Part shown: in pieces, positions 54,809 to 62,861 of the stretch | How the letters are laid out: the number at the start of each line of letters is the position of its first letter | Numbering within the stretch: the first letter of the stretch is position 1 | Origin: Gammaproteobacteria bacterium | GTDB lineage: Bacteria; Pseudomonadota; Gammaproteobacteria; Burkholderiales; Burkholderiaceae_B | Assembly (NCBI GenBank): GCA_018815245.1 | Contig: JAHIXK010000015.1 | Location: 28,800 to 92,799, forward strand | Direction of reading: 5' to 3' | DNA length: 64,000 nt | Notes under the pieces: generated by a model | Seen by the model: only the letters and a program-made list of their open reading frames with translations | Database searches by the model: none | What the model was told of the DNA's origin: nothing | Program-made: the position numbers and the translations under genes

Positions 54809-55672
54809 TTAAATGTGGGCAAATACAAAGCGCGGGGTGCCGGCCAGGTCGGGCAGGCCTTGTACGTGCACATAAGGTGGCATTGCAAACAGTGCTTTGA
54901 CAGCGCCTTGTTGGTCGTGGCCATGTTCAACCAGCACGCCGCCACCGGGGCGAAGCAGGGTGGGGCTGTTGCGTGCAGTTTCCCGGTAGAAGCGAAGGCC
55001 GTCGCCCCCGTCAGTCAAGGCAAGCGAGGGCTCGAACCGCAAGTCGCCCTGTGAAAGGTGGATGTCGCCTTGTTCAATGTAGGGGGGGTTGCTGCAAATC
55101 AAGTCAAAGGCCAGTGCGGGCGTTTGGTTGAGAAGCCCTGCGAACAGGTCGGATTGAATGAAGCGCACGTTCTTGGCGCCCAGTTCATTGGCGTTGTGTT
55201 GGGCGACCCACAGGGCATCTGCCGAAATGTCGGTGGCGGTCACTTCAAGGATGGGGTTTTCAAGGGCGAGTGAAATGGCAATGGCTCCGCTGCCGCAGCC
55301 AATGTCCAGCACGCGGGTCAGCAGGTTTTCGGTCGATTTGTTCTGCAGAAAGCCCAAAGCGTGTTCTACCAGTTCTTCGGTTTCCGGGCGGGGTATCAAC
55401 ACGCGTGGATCGACAAAAAAAGGGCGGGAATAGAATTCTTTTTGCTGCACCAAGTAGGCGATAGGTTCGCCGTGTTGCCGTTTGGCGGCCAGCGACTTGA
55501 ACGCGCTGAGCTGGTCCATGGGTAGTTCGCGGTTGCCTTTGGTGACCAGGCCCACGCGGTCAAACCCGGTGATGTGTGTCATCAGCACACGAAGTTCACT
55601 TGGTGGCAGGCCGGTTTCCTTGCGGGTTTGTTGTAACACCGATTCAATGGTGGGCTGGGGCAGAATACTCAT
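54809..55672 (-). CDS. prmC: Release factor glutamine methyltransferase
   Basis: Methylates the glutamine of the GGQ motif in RF1 and RF2. The 287-aa protein has an N-terminal helical domain (with [31 protein letters not shown]), motif [17 protein letters not shown], and the catalytic NPPY in CSNPPYIE. It overlaps its substrate's gene, prfA, by four bases. Confidence 0.96.
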   Translation of the reverse strand: MSILPQPTIESVLQQTRKETGLPPSELRVLMTHITGFDRVGLVTKGNRELPMDQLSAFKSLAAKRQHGEPIAYLVQQKEFYSRPFFVDPRVLIPRPETEELVEHALGFLQNKSTENLLTRVLDIGCGSGAIAISLALENPILEVTATDISADALWVAQHNANELGAKNVRFIQSDLFAGLLNQTPALAFDLICSNPPYIEQGDIHLSQGDLRFEPSLALTDGGDGLRFYRETARNSPTLLRPGGGVLVEHGHDQQGAVKALFAMPPYVHVQGLPDLAGTPRFVFAHI

Positions 55673-56751
55673 TCTTTGGCGGTGATTTCGGCCAGCAGTT
55701 CCGCTTCGTGGAACGCGGTCAGGCCATTCATCAGGTCGGTTAAGTCTCCGTCCATGATGTAGTCGAGTTTGTAGAGGGTCAAGTTGATTCGGTGGTCGGT
55801 CATTCGCCCTTGCGGGAAGTTGTAGGTACGAATGCGTTCCGAACGGTCGCCAGAGCCGACCAGGCTGCGCCGTTCGCTGGCTTCTGCAGCCTGGCGTTCG
55901 CGGTCAATTTTGTCTTGAAGGCGAACGTTGAGTACCTTCATTGCTTTGGCTTTGTTTTTGTGCTGGCTGCGTTCGTCCTGGCATTCCACCACAAGGCCGG
56001 TGGGCAGGTGGGTAATGCGCACGGCAGAATCGGTTTTGTTGATGTGCTGGCCACCTGCGCCGCTGGCGCGGTAGGTGTCGATGCGCAAATCGGCCGGGTT
56101 GATTTCAATTTCCTCCGCTTCGTCGGGTTCGGCCATCACTGCGACGGTGCACGCCGAGGTGTGTATGCGGCCCTGGCTTTCGGTGGCCGGAACACGCTGT
56201 ACGCGGTGTCCGCCTGATTCAAACTTCAGGTGTTTGTAAACGTTCTCGCCGGCAAGGCGAACAATCACTTCTTTGTAGCCGCCCAATTCCGATTCGCTGG
56301 CGCTCATCACTTCAATTTGCCAGCCCTTGCGCTCGGCATAACGGGTGTACATGCGAAACAGGTCGCCTGCAAACAACGCAGATTCATCGCCACCTGTGCC
56401 TGCGCGAATTTCCAGCATGGCGTTGCGGTGGTCGTTGGGGTCTTTGGGCAGCATCAGGCGTTGTAGTTCGGCCTCGATTTGCAGCAGTTTTGCTTCGTTT
56501 TGCGCAATTTCTTCGCGGGCCATGTCGCGCATGTCGGGCTCGGAAAGCCACTCCCGTGCGGTGTGCAGGTCGGTTTCAATGCTTTGGTATTCTGCAAAAC
56601 GTTCAGTGGCGGGCAGCAGTTCGGATCGTTCACGCGTGATGGCTTTGAACTGCGCCATGTCATTGGCTGCGTTCTGAGAGGATAAAAAATCTTCAAGGTC
56701 GGCCAGGCGTTCCGTAAGACGCGTGAGCCGGGCCCGCATGCTGTTGTTCAT
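55669..56751 (-). CDS. prfA: Peptide chain release factor 1
   Basis: Recognises UAA and UAG stop codons. At 360 aa it is a standard RF1, with the catalytic GGQ in [18 protein letters not shown] (about residue 235). The codon-recognition loop is the RF1-type PATESQGR rather than the SPF of RF2. It lies directly after hemA with no gap. Confidence 0.97.
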   Translation of the reverse strand: MNNSMRARLTRLTERLADLEDFLSSQNAANDMAQFKAITRERSELLPATERFAEYQSIETDLHTAREWLSEPDMRDMAREEIAQNEAKLLQIEAELQRLMLPKDPNDHRNAMLEIRAGTGGDESALFAGDLFRMYTRYAERKGWQIEVMSASESELGGYKEVIVRLAGENVYKHLKFESGGHRVQRVPATESQGRIHTSACTVAVMAEPDEAEEIEINPADLRIDTYRASGAGGQHINKTDSAVRITHLPTGLVVECQDERSQHKNKAKAMKVLNVRLQDKIDRERQAAEASERRSLVGSGDRSERIRTYNFPQGRMTDHRINLTLYKLDYIMDGDLTDLMNGLTAFHEAELLAEITAKE

Positions 56752-58020
56752 CTATTTGTCGGTGTTTTTAATGTTGAAAAGCTGAGGAAGCCACTTCAGC
56801 AGGGCTTCGCGTTCAGCAGGGGGGGCCTTGTGCAGGGCTTGCATCGGTCCATGCATGAATTTCGCACCAATTCGGTGGGCCATCAATTGCAATACGTCGT
56901 CTGCCGGTATGCCTTTGGCCAGTTGTTTGCGGGCGTGTTCCAGTTCAAGCTGGGCTATGTCGTCTGCTTTCTGGTGTATTTCCTGAATGGTGGGAACCAG
57001 TGACCGTTCGCTCATCCAGCGCATGAAGCCCTGAACCTGGGTTTCAATGATGGCTTCTGCTTGTTCTACGGCAGCGGCGCGTTGTTCGCGACCTTCCTGA
57101 ACAATCTGGCTAAGGTCGTCAACGGTGTACAGAAATACGTCGTCGAGCTTGCTGACCTGTGCTTCGATGTCGCGGGGTACGGCCAGATCAAGCATGAAGA
57201 TGGGTTCGTGTTTGCGCTTTTTGCACGCTGCTTCGACCATGCCCAAGCCGATTAATGGCAGGGTGCTGGCTGTGCAGGAAATGACGATGTCGGATTTTGC
57301 AAGTTGGTCCGGTACCTGGGCCAAACCAATCACGTTGGCATTGTGTGTCAAGGCGAGCTGGTGGGCGCGTTCGGCGCTGCGGTTGGCAATGGTGATGCTT
57401 TTTGGTTGCTGGGCTGCGAAGTGGGTGGCACATAACTGGATCATTTCGCCTGCGCCGATGAACAGCACATTGCGTTTGCTCAGATCGCCAAAAATTCGTG
57501 TGGCCAGTTTGACCGCCGCCGAAGCCATGGAGACCGAATGGGCGCCAATTTCCGTGTGTGAACGAACTTCTTTGGCAACCGAGAAGGTGCGCTGAAAAAG
57601 TTGGTGCAGCATTTGGCCCAAGGTGCCCGCTTCTTCGGCGGTGCGGGCGGCTTGCTTCATCTGGCCCAGAATTTGGGCTTCACCCAGTACCATGGAATCC
57701 AGCCCGCTGGCCACGCGGAATGCATGGCGAACCACTTCCTGCTGGGGCAGGATGTACAGGTGGGGGCTAAGTTCCTTTGGGGAGATGTTGCGGTTGCTGG
57801 CCAGCCAGTCCAGTAGTTCACGCTCCAGGTGCGCAAGGTCACTGCTGGCGCAATACACTTCGGTGCGGTTGCAGGTGGAAAGTATCGCTGCTTCCGGGGC
57901 CTGTACCCGGTGGGCCAGCGCACGCAGAGCTTCTTGCAATTGTTCGGCCGGAAACGCCAAGCGCTCGCGAAGGGCGAGCGGGGCGGATTGATAGTTCAGG
58001 CCGACTGCGAAAAGCTCCAT
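56752..58020 (-). CDS. hemA: Glutamyl-tRNA reductase
   Basis: First enzyme of C5-pathway tetrapyrrole synthesis, reducing glutamyl-tRNA to glutamate semialdehyde with NADPH. The 422-aa protein has the catalytic Cys in [10 protein letters not shown] (about residue 50), [12 protein letters not shown], the NADPH domain VLFIGAGEM and a C-terminal dimerisation helix. A TATAAT sequence lies 27 bases upstream. Confidence 0.97.
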   Translation of the reverse strand: MELFAVGLNYQSAPLALRERLAFPAEQLQEALRALAHRVQAPEAAILSTCNRTEVYCASSDLAHLERELLDWLASNRNISPKELSPHLYILPQQEVVRHAFRVASGLDSMVLGEAQILGQMKQAARTAEEAGTLGQMLHQLFQRTFSVAKEVRSHTEIGAHSVSMASAAVKLATRIFGDLSKRNVLFIGAGEMIQLCATHFAAQQPKSITIANRSAERAHQLALTHNANVIGLAQVPDQLAKSDIVISCTASTLPLIGLGMVEAACKKRKHEPIFMLDLAVPRDIEAQVSKLDDVFLYTVDDLSQIVQEGREQRAAAVEQAEAIIETQVQGFMRWMSERSLVPTIQEIHQKADDIAQLELEHARKQLAKGIPADDVLQLMAHRIGAKFMHGPMQALHKAPPAEREALLKWLPQLFNIKNTDK

Positions 58021-58046
58021 AATACCTACTGAGCGGGAAACCCTGC

Positions 58047-58052
58047 ATTATA
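58047..58052 (-). promoter_or_regulatory. Candidate -10 box upstream of hemA
   Basis: A perfect TATAAT on the minus strand, 27 bases before the hemA ATG, in the 54-base gap after the response-regulator gene. No good -35 box is found at 16-18 bases, so this rests on the -10 alone. Confidence 0.35.
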
Positions 58053-58074
58053 ACCCGTGATGCCGGGGATGCTC

Positions 58075-58818
58075 TTAGCCGTTTTCTGCGAGCTGTCGTT
58101 TGATTTTCGCGAGGTCGGCAGATTTTCCTTCGTGGTCCACCTGTTCCAGTTTGTAACCAAAGCCATACACGGGCGTCAGGCGAAAACCTTGTTCCGGGCG
58201 CAAAGCCAGTTTGGAACGCACCCGCGATATGTGAGTATCCATGGTGCGCGAGGGCAAGTCCGTGTCTCGGCCCCATACACATTCCTGTATGTGTGAGCGG
58301 GAGAGCGGTTTGCCCAGATTGCGAAACAGCAACAAGGCCAAATCAAATTCTTTCTGGGTCATGGTCACGCGTTTGGCGTGGCGGACGATGGTTGAAAATT
58401 TTGGATGAAATTCGAGGCTGGCAATTTCAAACACCTCCGGTGCAGTCAGTTCCGGGTAGGCGCGGCGCAGTAGTGCGTTGACACGGGCAGTCAGTTCGCC
58501 ACGCCGAATTGGCTTGATCATGTAATCGTCTGCACCCGCATTCAGTGCTTCAACAATGTTTTCTTCGTCGGTTTTGGAGGTGATGAACAGAACCGGAACC
58601 TTGATGTGCAAGGTTTCACGAATCCAGTGCATGACTTTGGGGCCGGAGCTGTCGGGCAATATCCAGTCCAGCAGCACCAGGTCAAAGCTGTCGCGGTACA
58701 GCGCGGTTTGGAAGCTTTTGAACGAGGCAAATGAATAACATTTGTGATTAATCGATTCAAGCACCCAGCGCAGCATTTCGCTTTGTGTCAGGTCGTCTTC
58801 CAGTATGGCAATGCGCAT
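58075..58818 (-). CDS. OmpR/PhoB-family response regulator
   Basis: A 247-aa two-domain regulator. The receiver (about 1-120) keeps the acidic pocket EDD (7-9), the phosphoacceptor Asp in LLDWILPD (51) and the Lys in IKPIRRGE (102). The winged-helix output domain (about 130-230) has RSHIQECVWG and the late VYGFGYKLE. No sensor kinase is adjacent, so the cognate kinase is unknown. It lies just upstream of hemA on the same strand. Confidence 0.9.
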   Translation of the reverse strand: MRIAILEDDLTQSEMLRWVLESINHKCYSFASFKSFQTALYRDSFDLVLLDWILPDSSGPKVMHWIRETLHIKVPVLFITSKTDEENIVEALNAGADDYMIKPIRRGELTARVNALLRRAYPELTAPEVFEIASLEFHPKFSTIVRHAKRVTMTQKEFDLALLLFRNLGKPLSRSHIQECVWGRDTDLPSRTMDTHISRVRSKLALRPEQGFRLTPVYGFGYKLEQVDHEGKSADLAKIKRQLAENG

Positions 58819-58919
58819 GGGTGTGGCTCCTGCGGGGGGATTTTGTTACCACAATGTTAATTTGTGTGTTGACAGTTTAATCCTTTAAACAGGGCAGGAA
58901 AGACAATGTTGCTTTTTTG

Positions 58920-59591
58920 TTAAATGTTGGTGTGTTCCGACGTATCAATCGGCGGGCGTCGCTGATTGTTCTGTTCGATTTGAAGCGCGTGAATGGCATG
59001 GGCCCCGGCAAACATTACGCCGACAATGCGAAGCGTTTTGTCGTAAATTGCGGGGCGCTGCTCGGGCTTTTCGATGTATTCAACCGCCATGAACAGCACG
59101 TTTTGAGCAATTACTTCCAGTACTTCGAACATTTCTTCTTGTGGCAGACCCGGCAACAGGGTGGCAATGCGGTTGTCGCTGCAGATGTCTTCGCTGACGG
59201 CGCGGATGGTTTTTTTCAATCCATCGCGCATGCGTTCCAGTGAACCAAAAGCCTCAGAAGCACCCACCACCACGGGTTTTGGATTTTCCACAGCCCAGTC
59301 AAAGAAGCGTTTTACCAGCATGGGGCGAATGTCGAGGTCGGCTTCATTGGCAGTGCTGATTCGTACTTCTTTGAAGGCGTCGATCACCGCGGTTTCTACT
59401 TCCCAAATCACTGCGGTTCCCAGGTCGGCAAGGTCGCTGAAGTGGCGGTAAAAGGCAGGTGCGGACAGGTTGGCTTCGCGGGTTATCTCGCGAATGCCAA
59501 GGCTGGAGAAACTTCGCCGGTGATAGCTCAGGTTCAATGCAGCGTCGATCAGCCGTTTGCGGCCATGTGTTGTGGGTACGGTAGATGCCAT
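58920..59591 (-). CDS. TetR-family transcriptional regulator (FabR/DesT-like N terminus)
   Basis: A 223-aa repressor. The DNA-binding domain (about 10-65) reads RKRLIDAALNL...IREITREANLSAPAFYRHFSDLADLGTAVI, resembling the FabR/DesT group that senses fatty acyl groups, by my reading. The C-terminal domain is helical. It is divergent from the AlkB-like gene; the 125-base gap holds a promoter overlapped by a palindrome, its likely operator. About 100 bases between it and the response regulator hold nothing I can name. Confidence 0.85.
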   Translation of the reverse strand: MASTVPTTHGRKRLIDAALNLSYHRRSFSSLGIREITREANLSAPAFYRHFSDLADLGTAVIWEVETAVIDAFKEVRISTANEADLDIRPMLVKRFFDWAVENPKPVVVGASEAFGSLERMRDGLKKTIRAVSEDICSDNRIATLLPGLPQEEMFEVLEVIAQNVLFMAVEYIEKPEQRPAIYDKTLRIVGVMFAGAHAIHALQIEQNNQRRPPIDTSEHTNI

Positions 59592-59648
59592 AAGCGATCA
59601 ATTATATCCAAAACCCGAACAACTGCTATGAAACATTGGTTGGGGGTA

Positions 59649-59677
59649 TTGACGAGTATGTTTACAATCGTTAACAT
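59649..59677 (+). promoter_or_regulatory. Sigma-70-type promoter of the alkB-like operon
   Basis: TTGACG (59649-59654) and TAACAT (59672-59677) are separated by 17 bases, 40 bases before the ATG at 59717, which has GGGAGA upstream. The -35 is one base from consensus; the -10 keeps the key first two and last positions. The spacer and -10 are covered by a palindrome. Confidence 0.7.
59658..59677. promoter_or_regulatory. Candidate TetR-family operator (20-bp palindrome)
   Basis: ATGTTTACAATCGTTAACAT matches its own reverse complement at 16 of 20 positions (half-site ATGTTnAC). It covers the spacer and the -10 box of the alkB-like promoter, so binding would block polymerase. The divergent TetR-family gene is the obvious candidate to bind it. 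Confidence 0.6.
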
Positions 59678-59716
59678 TGGTGGTATTGAAACAAAGAATT
59701 CATTGGGAGACCTTTT

Positions 59717-60886
59717 ATGCTGCATTACTTGAAATTCACGGCATTTCCATTGATCGCCCTTGGCGTGATGCACGCCATGATGCAGGGCGGCCCCTGGATG
59801 TACACCGGTATTGTTGCTTTGGTGTTTGTGGTTGCACTGGGAGACATCCTGCTGCCCGACGACCGCAGTGAGCCCCGCATGGAGGGCGAATTTTTTCTGA
59901 ACCTGATGCTGTGGCTTACCCTGCCCATTTTGATGTGGGTGACCCTGTGCTTCACTTGGGCTGTTTCCCCTGTGGATGTGCTGGGTATTGATGAATTCAT
60001 GCGCAATATGTTTGGTTATGACCGCATGCAGTTGCAGGCCGACACCACTTGGTACCAGTGGTTGATGGGTGCACTGGCCGGGGCATTCCTGTTTGGCGCG
60101 GGTGGAACAAATGTGGGGCACGAGTTGACCCACCGTACCTACAGCATGCGCGATATGGTTCTGGGCCGGTGGATGTTGGCATTTACCTGCGATGCATCTT
60201 TTGCGATTGAACATGTGTACGGTCATCACAAAAACCTGGGCACACCTGCGGACCCCGCCACGGCCCAGCGTGGTGAGAACGTGTACGGTTTTGTGCTTAA
60301 AAGCACTGTGGGCGGATACAAGTCGGCATGGAAGCTGGAAAAGCAGCGCCTGGCAAAGTTTGACCAATCGGTGTGGAACCCCATTCATAGCCGCATGATG
60401 CGCGGGAATTTAATGAGCTTGAGCTTGTTTGTGGCGGCGTTTTATATCGGTGGCTGGGCCGGTGTTGCGATGTTCTGGATTATGAGTGCAGGTGGTAAAA
60501 CACTGCTGGAGGTCGTGAACTACATGGAGCATTACGGCATTGTTCGCCGCCCCGAGGACAAAGTAGAGCCTCGCCACAGCTGGAACACCAATGCTTCGGT
60601 TTCAACGGCTTTGCTGTACGCACTGACCCGCCATTCGCACCACCACGCTGAGGCCGATCAGGAATACTGGAACTTGCGAAGCTACCGCCACGCACCCATG
60701 TTGCCCACTGGCTATTTGGGCACCATTTTGCTGGCGCTGGTGCCGCCCCTTTACAAGAAAGTGATGACACCTTTGCTGAACCATTGGGATGAAACCTTTG
60801 CCACGCCTGAGGAGAAGAAACTGGCGATTGAAGCCAGCGTGAAAAGTGGCATGAAAGGTTTGAATTCTGCGCAAGCTGTAGCTTGA
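59717..60886 (+). CDS. AlkB-family membrane di-iron monooxygenase (alkane 1-monooxygenase-like)
   Basis: A 389-aa integral membrane oxygenase with six or so membrane segments. All three histidine boxes are present: HELTH (135-139), EHVYGHH (165-171) and HSHHH (306-310), plus the AlkB hallmark NYMEHYG (268-274). It should hydroxylate an alkane, alkyl aromatic or fatty chain at a terminal carbon. The reductase next door takes the place of the usual rubredoxin system, as in xylene monooxygenase (XylM-XylA). The substrate cannot be decided from sequence. Confidence 0.88.
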   Translation: MLHYLKFTAFPLIALGVMHAMMQGGPWMYTGIVALVFVVALGDILLPDDRSEPRMEGEFFLNLMLWLTLPILMWVTLCFTWAVSPVDVLGIDEFMRNMFGYDRMQLQADTTWYQWLMGALAGAFLFGAGGTNVGHELTHRTYSMRDMVLGRWMLAFTCDASFAIEHVYGHHKNLGTPADPATAQRGENVYGFVLKSTVGGYKSAWKLEKQRLAKFDQSVWNPIHSRMMRGNLMSLSLFVAAFYIGGWAGVAMFWIMSAGGKTLLEVVNYMEHYGIVRRPEDKVEPRHSWNTNASVSTALLYALTRHSHHHAEADQEYWNLRSYRHAPMLPTGYLGTILLALVPPLYKKVMTPLLNHWDETFATPEEKKLAIEASVKSGMKGLNSAQAVA

Positions 60887-60904
60887 GTCAACAAGGAAAA
60901 GACG

Positions 60905-61978
60905 ATGAAACTACTTGAATGGTTTGGTTTGCAAGGTGGTGCGGCCGCCGGCAACAAAGGAAAATTGACCCACAAGGTGAGCGTGACCCCTGGTGGTCAA
61001 AGCTTTGAGGTGGAGAAGGGGCGCAAGGTGATTTTGAATTCTGCGCTGTCTGCGGGCTTGGGCTTTCCCCACAATTGCAGGGTGGGCAGTTGTACCCAAT
61101 GCAAGTGCAAATTGAAAAGTGGCAAGGTGCGTCAGTTGACCGATTCAAGCTACGTATTGAGCGCTGAAGATTTGAAGGCGGGGATGATTCTGGCTTGTCA
61201 GTCCATTCCGGAAACAGACCTTGAAATTGACGTGAAGTTGACGTCGGGCGGTGACCGTTTGGTGGAAACACGCGGCACGATTGTGAGCCAGAAAGAGTTG
61301 ACCCATGACATTGTGGAACTTCGCGTTGCGCTGGATGACAGCATGCCGTTCAAGGCGGGCCAGTACGCTGAAATTCGTCTGGAGGAATTCAGTTTGTCGC
61401 GCAACTACAGTTTTGCGATAGCACCCAAAGGGCATGAGGCCAATGAATTGGTGTTTCATGTTCGAAAGGTGCCGGGCGGAAAGTTCACGCAGTGGTTGTT
61501 TGCCGCAAACCGGCAGGAAACGCGCTTGAGTGTAAGTGGGCCATTCGGCGATTTTTACCTGCGCCCGGCCGACGGTGAAAAGCCTGCGCCAATTGTTTGT
61601 GTGGCGGGTGGCAGCGGCATGGCACCCATTTTAAGTTTGCTGGATCAGGCAAGCTGGGCAGGGGAGACGCGCGATGTGGTTTACCTGTTTGGTGCGCGCA
61701 CGCAGCGTGATTTGTATGCTGATGCAGATATTGGGCGCATTCAGCAAGGCTGGCGGGGTTCATTGAATTTCAAGCAGGTGTTGTCGGAAGAGCCTGCCAA
61801 CACAAACTGGACTGGTGCGCGTGGTTATGTGACTGAGGAGTTGGACAAGCTGCAGCTGGATTGGCCCCAGGTTCAGGCCTACCTGTGCGGCCCGCCTGCG
61901 ATGATAGATGCGGCCATTGCGAAGTTTTCCAAACTGGGTGTAAAAGTGGAAAACATTCGCTACGACAAATTTGAGTAA
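60905..61978 (+). CDS. [2Fe-2S] ferredoxin-type NAD(P)H oxidoreductase
   Basis: A 357-aa electron-transfer protein with three domains. A plant-type ferredoxin (about 20-110) has Cys 58, 63, 66 and 98. An FAD domain has RNYSFA. An NAD(P) domain has GGSGMAPIL and a C-terminal LCGPPAM. It lies 18 bases after the AlkB-like gene and should supply it with electrons. The architecture equals XylA and the DesC-like reductases. Confidence 0.9.
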   Translation: MKLLEWFGLQGGAAAGNKGKLTHKVSVTPGGQSFEVEKGRKVILNSALSAGLGFPHNCRVGSCTQCKCKLKSGKVRQLTDSSYVLSAEDLKAGMILACQSIPETDLEIDVKLTSGGDRLVETRGTIVSQKELTHDIVELRVALDDSMPFKAGQYAEIRLEEFSLSRNYSFAIAPKGHEANELVFHVRKVPGGKFTQWLFAANRQETRLSVSGPFGDFYLRPADGEKPAPIVCVAGGSGMAPILSLLDQASWAGETRDVVYLFGARTQRDLYADADIGRIQQGWRGSLNFKQVLSEEPANTNWTGARGYVTEELDKLQLDWPQVQAYLCGPPAMIDAAIAKFSKLGVKVENIRYDKFE

Positions 61979-61988
61979 AGTGTTGCTG

Positions 61989-62741
61989 TCAAACTGGTAG
62001 GTTGCTGGTGATTGCGTCTAGCGGCAAGCTTTCAAGCGGGTTGGGTGCAGAACCAATTGGCGATGAAGCCACGGCATCAAGCAGGGGATCAATTACCGCA
62101 TCCAGCGGTGTGCCAGTGGTGCCTTCGTCAACGGGTTCTTCCGGTGTTTCGGGTTCTTCTTCGTTGGGTGTTTCATCTTCTGGCTCGTCCACTGGTTCGT
62201 CCACTGGCTCGGATGTTTCATCGCCGTTGTCCACGCGAACGTCTGTGAAGGTGGCACCTTCAATGGAGTTGCTGTCGTCGCCCGATGATGCCGCCAACGC
62301 TGCAACGCCCACGCCGCCCCCAACAACGGTGGCCAGGCTGCCAACACCCCCGGCTGATCCTGCTGAAAGCAGGCCTGCGCCTACCAGTCCATTGAAGCCC
62401 GTGCCTGCATCAGTAAGCAGTATGGCGCCGTCAGTACCATCGCTGATGGCGTACAGATCGACGCCTTCCGTAAGCGATGTCACTTCTATAACGGCCCCAT
62501 TGGCTGCAGCGTTGCTGGCGATTTGCGCTGCAGATTCCGGTGCCAAAGTCACCAACGAATCTGCCTGCCCTTCTGTCAGCGCGGGCAGTTCGATGTCCAC
62601 TGGAACAAGGTCCTTGTTTTGAACTACGTCGCCCGCTAGAATCGCGTCGCCTTGGCGCAGTGTGAATTGCTCACCTTGACGTTGAACGACCAGTTTCTCT
62701 GTTGTGGACGCAACGATTCCAATTTTGGGTGCTGTGCTCAT
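61989..62741 (-). CDS. Acidic, probably surface-associated protein with retention-module-like N terminus
   Basis: A 250-aa protein of unknown function. The N-terminal 60 residues (VVQRQGEQFTLRQGDAILAGDVV) resemble the start of LapA/BapA-type adhesins retained at the outer membrane, by eye. A Gly/Ala/Val-rich hydrophobic stretch (about 108-150) follows, then an acidic Pro-Glu-Asp repeat (EPVDEPVDEPEDE, about 172-205). The C-terminal TPLDAVIDPLLDA matches repeats in the next upstream gene. It is much shorter than true adhesins and has no T1SS signal I can identify. Confidence 0.6.
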   Translation of the reverse strand: MSTAPKIGIVASTTEKLVVQRQGEQFTLRQGDAILAGDVVQNKDLVPVDIELPALTEGQADSLVTLAPESAAQIASNAAANGAVIEVTSLTEGVDLYAISDGTDGAILLTDAGTGFNGLVGAGLLSAGSAGGVGSLATVVGGGVGVAALAASSGDDSNSIEGATFTDVRVDNGDETSEPVDEPVDEPEDETPNEEEPETPEEPVDEGTTGTPLDAVIDPLLDAVASSPIGSAPNPLESLPLDAITSNLPV

Positions 62742-62812
62742 GGGTGGTGTCCGTTGATTTGTCAGTAAAGTTGTTATTTTTTACTTGTGCATGTCGTGGT
62801 TTGGATTCAAAT

Positions 62813-62838
62813 AAAAACCCCCTCCGTGGAGGGGGTTC
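62813..62838 (-). terminator. Rho-independent terminator after the SD-repeat gene
   Basis: On the minus strand AACCCCCTCC and GGAGGGGGTT form a ten-base GC-rich stem with a very tight loop, followed by TTTATTT. It lies 24 bases after the stop of the SD-repeat gene and separates it from the 61989-62741 gene. Confidence 0.88.
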
Positions 62839-62861
62839 GATTCGAACAACCACCATGCAGC

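Noticed and set aside
59549..60388. A 279-codon minus-strand frame opposite the AlkB-like gene
   Set aside because: Cys/His-rich antisense product; the plus strand has intact histidine boxes and a promoter.
62002..62622. A 206-codon Ser/Thr/Pro-rich plus-strand frame
   Set aside because: Mirror of the acidic low-complexity gene on the other strand. The terminator and the shared TPLD motif support the minus strand.
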